From Cyathus striatus (Eukaryota > Basidiomycota > Agaricomycetes > Agaricales > Nidulariaceae), in assembly GCA_025738555.1 (NCBI GenBank), contig JAOVFP010000007.1, positions 310,001 to 374,000 on the forward strand: a stretch of 64,000 nt of DNA, in the 5' to 3' direction. The position numbers were made by a program, and so were the translations under genes. Positions 59,716-64,000 of the stretch are shown in pieces. The notes beneath the pieces are model-generated. The model ran no database searches, had not been told where the DNA came from, and saw only the letters and a program-made list of their open reading frames with translations. The number at the start of each line of letters is the position of its first letter. The stretch's first letter is position 1.

Positions 59716-61029
59716 ACTCTTCTTTTACAATATCAGAACTTTCTGATAAATGATCAATAGGAAGATCAAGGTGTCTGGGAAGTGTTGGAGATCCAGTTTT
59801 ACATTGACCCCAATCAGATCCATGAACAAAATTTGTGAAATCAACTTGACACAAGTTGTAATTTGGCAATATTTGAACAGTATCAGGACTACACAACTGT
59901 TTCCTGCTATTAAAAGGAACCCAAAATAGTGTATTTTCACTTCTATCTTTCACCCACCCATCTGTATGACATGATGAAAAAATCTGTGTGCCTCCAAGTG
60001 AATGAAGTTTGTTGTAGTGATTTGAAGTGGGGTCTATATTCCATGCATGCAATATATTACCATGTGAGCTGGGGACCACTTGTGTTGCATGAGAATAAAA
60101 TGCCACTGATCTCACTGAATCACTGTGACCTTCAGATGGTCCAGCAATGGTTTTTCCACTCTCCACATTCCACACTCTGACAGTCCTATCATCTGAGCCA
60201 GACACTACTTGTGTTCCATCAGGAGAAAATGCCACTGATGTCACATGTTCACTGTGGCCTTCAAATGGACCAGCAATGGTTTTTCCACTCTCTACATTCC
60301 ACACTCTGACAGTTTCATCATATGAGCCAGACACCACTTGTGTTCCATCAGGAGAAAATGCCACTGATGTCACTGAGTCACTGTGGCCTTCAAATGGTCC
60401 AGCAATGGTTTTTCCACTCTCCACATTCCACACTCTGACAGTTTCATCATATGAGCTAGACACTACTTGTGTTCCATCAGGAGAAAATGCCACTGATGTC
60501 ACTCTATAACTGTGGCCTTCAAATGGTCCAGCAATGGTTTTCCCACTCTCCACATTCCACACTCTGACAGTTCTATCATCTGAGCCAGACACTACTTGTG
60601 TTCCATCAAGAGAAAATGCCACTGATGTCACATGTTCACTGTGGCCTTCAAATGGACCAGCAATGGTTTTTCCACTCTCTACATTCCACACTCTGACACT
60701 TTTATCACGTGAGCCAGACACCACTTGTGTTCCATCAGGAGAAAATGCCACTGATGTCACATTATCACTGTGGCCTTCAAATGGTCCAGCAATGGTTTTT
60801 CCACTCTCCACATTCCACACTCTGACACTTTTATCATGTGAGCCAGACACCACATGTATTCCATCAGGAGAAAATGGGGCTTCAATAACTTCAGTTTTTC
60901 GGAGATTTCATCATTTTTCATATTGTAATAATTGATTTGATCACGAGAAATAGCATTCTGCTGACCACCTAGCACATTGACATGGCTTGCATTGGTGAAC
61001 ATTTGAGCATTGGATTTGGTTTGAGCCAT
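59716..61029 (-). pseudogene. NLR3: NACHT-deleted WD40 paralogue
   Basis: The start (ATG at 61,029, MAQT) and the N-terminal exon match NLR1 and NLR2 up to KLKLLKP. The sequence then jumps at about 60,880 directly into a WD40 unit, so the rest of exon 1, intron 1, the whole NACHT domain and the linker are missing. The junction changes frame, so the N-terminal segment is not joined in frame to the seven WD40 units that follow (60,876-60,050). The C-terminal DGWVKD/LFWVP block is intact. The end is cut by a TIR element. The WD40 part alone remains open; whether it is expressed from a later start is unknown. Confidence 0.82.
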
Positions 61030-61132
61030 TGTAAATGTAGGGAATTCAATGTTGAACTTGTATGCTGTTGAGCACTTGAGCAATAAGGTGTTTGAGAAGA
61101 GGGAAGGAGGAATGAAAGTTGATGTGGATGAG

Positions 61133-61140
61133 CTATATAG
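61133..61140 (-). promoter_or_regulatory. TATA box of NLR3
   Basis: CTATATAG lies about 105 bp upstream of the MAQT start, as in NLR1 and NLR2, so the promoter of the deleted copy is preserved. Confidence 0.5.
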
Positions 61141-61429
61141 TATATCACAATGCAGTTGACATGTGTTACTATACGTGTACCGAGCGATATCATCGGAACG
61201 ATCAATTATTACTACTGAAGGTTCGTTACCATTCTATGTATAGAATCCGACAACGCGCGTTAACATCACACATAATAATTTACATTTCTTCAACACGATG
61301 ACATCAAGATCAGGAAGAAAAGTCCAGTGACTATTCCTGTTCATACTATAATACTTACTACTGAATACGAGTCAGGCATTATCACCATCCCACATCTCCT
61401 TCGGTTATTTTTCCATTCCCATCGCGCAA

Positions 61430-61880
61430 GTAAGTACCTCATTTCCTATCACTTCTTCCGAACTAACGTCAAAAATATCAACGTATTAGTGGATGTGGGA
61501 GGATGAAAGCGGAGATATGATATGAACCCCTATGAAAATTATGACTAATGAACAGGCGTGCCCTTCCCCGAACGTTAACACGAGCTCGAGACGGCCCGGG
61601 TATAGATGGATATAATAATTGAAGAATGAGCGAGGAAATTTGAATCGGTCGACTGGGAAACAAGAGGGATGTATTCGATGCTGTACGTTCCCGTGTTCTT
61701 ACTTCGCACGTATCGTACCCACTCTTTAAAATCGTGGAAAGAAAACCGGAGCTGTACTGTATGTACCACTGGTATTATATTTTCGTATGATTGTGGGCCA
61801 TACGTATGCGACAAAATTGTGAAGAAATGAAGCAGGGACATGAACGAAGACAGTGAACAACGACGTAGTCTCCTTTCCAC
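61430..61880 (+). pseudogene. Decayed divergent exon upstream of NLR3
   Basis: It is homologous to 4,400-4,850 and 30,900-31,300. Several stops and frame changes are present. It keeps the GTACGTTCCCGTGTTCTTAC word near 61,683, shared with 4,621. Confidence 0.4.
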
Positions 61881-62389
61881 TTCGCCTAGTTGCTTTACGT
61901 TTCCCGTTGGTTAAGATACTACTTCTTCGTTAGGTACATAGTCTGAATCTGATTCCAGAGGATGCCGCCATTCATATTCAATTACGTTACCCTCGTCTCG
62001 CCTTTCTCCGTTCTCATTGTTGATATTACGCGTGTCCTTATTTAAAACTTACCCCGACGCACCTTAACTCGCGCTTTATTTTACGAACTGAAGCCAGTGC
62101 TGGCCATATGTTTTGCTCATTGTTTTGGAATTCAAGGCATGAACAAGTGGTTGAACTCGAAAATTGCAAAGTCTGCACCCTTTGATTGCAATCGCATTGA
62201 AGTTAACACTTAAAATTGTATATGCGGGGATGAAGGCAAAGTAGCATCTTAAACGATATACTTGCCTCAATTTAACTTTATTTATCTATCAGGTCGTGCG
62301 GCTCGAGTGCGTTTATCGTCGCTTTCACGTGCATAGTAGGCATGCGCTGTGTACAAACGAAATGTTGGTTTATCAGTAATTGTAGGATC

Positions 62390-64000
62390 GCCCGGTACTT
62401 ACTTGCATTTTGTCTCTCACCAGTGTCAGTGGCTCGAAGAAGGTCCGATTAGATTGACTTGATGTTTACGGGCATCGATTAACCAGTACGCTCTATTTCT
62501 GTGGGCATCGATGGTCCAGGAGGTTGGGTCTGTTAAATTAGATCGTATATAGGAGCGCATAAGGAAGCAATGAGGACATCGAATCTTGATGTGAACGGTC
62601 CCAAGTTTCGGTTCTGGCGCTTGTCGAAGATCATATTCATAGCTGTTATCGATGTAACATACGTGTTCCATTCGTGGTCGAGTGTACTCAGGTGTACTCT
62701 TGTAGACGCACTCGATATGTGTTTGCGCGCTTCACTTTGCTAATTTGCTAGTTATCGATAAGATAAGATGAACATCACATGATGTGTGTGGAATTTGAAT
62801 ATTTGAATTTCCGAACTCCCGAGTCCCGACGCTGTTTTGAACTAAACGTCAGCCTGGACCTTCACCATTCCGCTTCTCTCCCTTCTTCTCTCCTTGCTTA
62901 CACTCCCTGAAGCATGTATAACCATTATCATTCAAGCGCAATTCTGCAGACTCTTCGTATACACCCTTTGTAACATGAGCCCATCCATACGCACCATTAA
63001 GACGAGAAGCAAGCAGCTGCGTCATCACCACGTATCACGTATCACCCAGCGTCCGTTTTAACGCATTCACCGTCTCCGTTCTCTACGCTCCTCGAAACGC
63101 CTACTCCCTCAGAGAGCGTTCCATTCCCTACTCCAGCGCATTCCAGACCCGCTTGTCTACGATGAGCCCATGAAGAACTGAAAGTGGAGCGAACCGTGGT
63201 AAAGCCTCTAGGATGTAGTGAAGGCATCGTTGTATGAGCGGGTGGTACTGCGGGCTCTTCTGGATTCAAGTTAGAGTATAAAGGAGATAGAGTCAAGCGG
63301 ACGAGTGAGACGACACTGGTTCCTGGCTGATGTCGTTCCGTACGTTCTGCACGTCACTCTCGAGGTTGGCGGCAACGTTTCGCTAATCCAAGCAGACCCT
63401 TTTCAACCTCTTTATGATCCGCCTCACACTGCCTATCCTTCTTCGATACGTGACGACGACTGCAATGGCAACCACCCCGCGCTTCCGATGCGAAGAACAG
63501 GACCGATTCGTACTGCGCTTCGAATTCCTTAGCCTTACCGCACGTACATTCGGCGTACGCCTGGCCTAAGGCTATACCTGTATCTCGCAAAGTCTACGCC
63601 TTCACACTGAATATTCGTAGAGTCCAGACGTATATCCAACGCCAACTCCGCTTCTTACTTCAACGTTACTGTGGCACTTGCGATGATCCACATAGGATTG
63701 TGAAGAAGTTTGTTAGACGTCGATGTAACATGGTCATTGGAGTTTGAGTTGGGTTGAAAAGTGGATGGGTAGTCGTCGAATCGCGTTGGAAGAGTGTAGG
63801 ACTAGGGAGGTGTGGGTTTCGTCTTGGCCGACGGGTGTGCGCGTTGTTCCCTTCGCTTTGCACGTCACTGATGAGGGAGGCGCCAACGATGCTTTCTATG
63901 AAGCGAGAGTTGTCTTCACTCTTCAAGCGTTGATATCGTAGACTCCTTGTAACACCCCATCCGTTCTCTGCAACGTCTCCGCTGGTTTTTCCCCCTTGGA
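62390..64000 (+). repeat. Family A copy A8, runs off the window
   Basis: It is colinear with copy A1: the start block (62,391 versus 5,591), the GGAGGTTGGGTCT block, the GATAAGATAAGAT block, then a shortened middle and the block reading FLADVVPYVLHV (63,316 versus 6,977). Exon-2-like sequence of A1 (6,180-6,540) is missing between 62,880 and 62,890, so an internal deletion separates the two. CpG is normal. Confidence 0.65.

Overview
The window looks like a repeat-rich, gene-poor stretch of a filamentous basidiomycete genome, most likely an agaricomycete mushroom. This is inferred from 48-62 nt introns with GT/AG ends, NACHT-WD40 (STAND/NLR-like) genes with the C-terminal extension typical of agaricomycete members, a KDZ-type transposase with CxC5/CxC6 cysteine clusters, and strong loss of CpG in repeats. 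No rRNA, no credible intact tRNA and no CRISPR array is seen.

Layout. (1) 1-5,000: a three-exon NLR gene on the minus strand (NLR1; its 3' end lies beyond base 1), its promoter, and a decayed divergent exon. (2) 5,000-20,800: tandem and inverted degenerate copies of an unidentified multi-exon gene family (here 'family A'), CpG-rich and without an intact gene. (3) 20,820-24,311: a decayed Ty1/copia element. (4) 24,660-31,240: a second, apparently intact NLR (NLR2, 1,441 codons) with its promoter and divergent exon. (5) 32,590-47,530: a CpG-depleted block with a foldback element, a solo LTR with a 5-bp target duplication, decayed family A pieces, and a KDZ transposase gene (minus strand, 47,167 to 40,069) split by at least two insertions, one of them a TIR element carrying a 19-bp minisatellite. 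(6) 47,530-53,000: more family A copies in both orientations. (7) 55,229-55,988: a small three-exon gene that looks like the best preserved family A member. (8) 56,370-61,900: a third NLR locus (NLR3) that has lost its whole NACHT domain and whose 3' end is split by two TIR elements. (9) 61,900-64,000: family A sequence colinear with 4,850-7,600, so loci 1 and 3 belong to one segmental duplication.

How it fits together. The three NLR loci share an N-terminal exon, a TATA box 102-105 bp upstream of the start codon, a divergent exon and near-identical 43-residue WD40 units in which only a few positions vary. This is the architecture of fungal allorecognition/immune NLRs (HET-D/HET-E/NWD class). 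Repeat-unit shuffling, NACHT loss and transposon insertion have diversified the set. Nearly CpG-free blocks (about 1-4,070; 20,880-29,820; 32,490-47,560; 56,120-61,150) alternate sharply with CpG-rich blocks, and copies of one family differ in CpG content according to the block they lie in. This suggests regional cytosine methylation followed by deamination.
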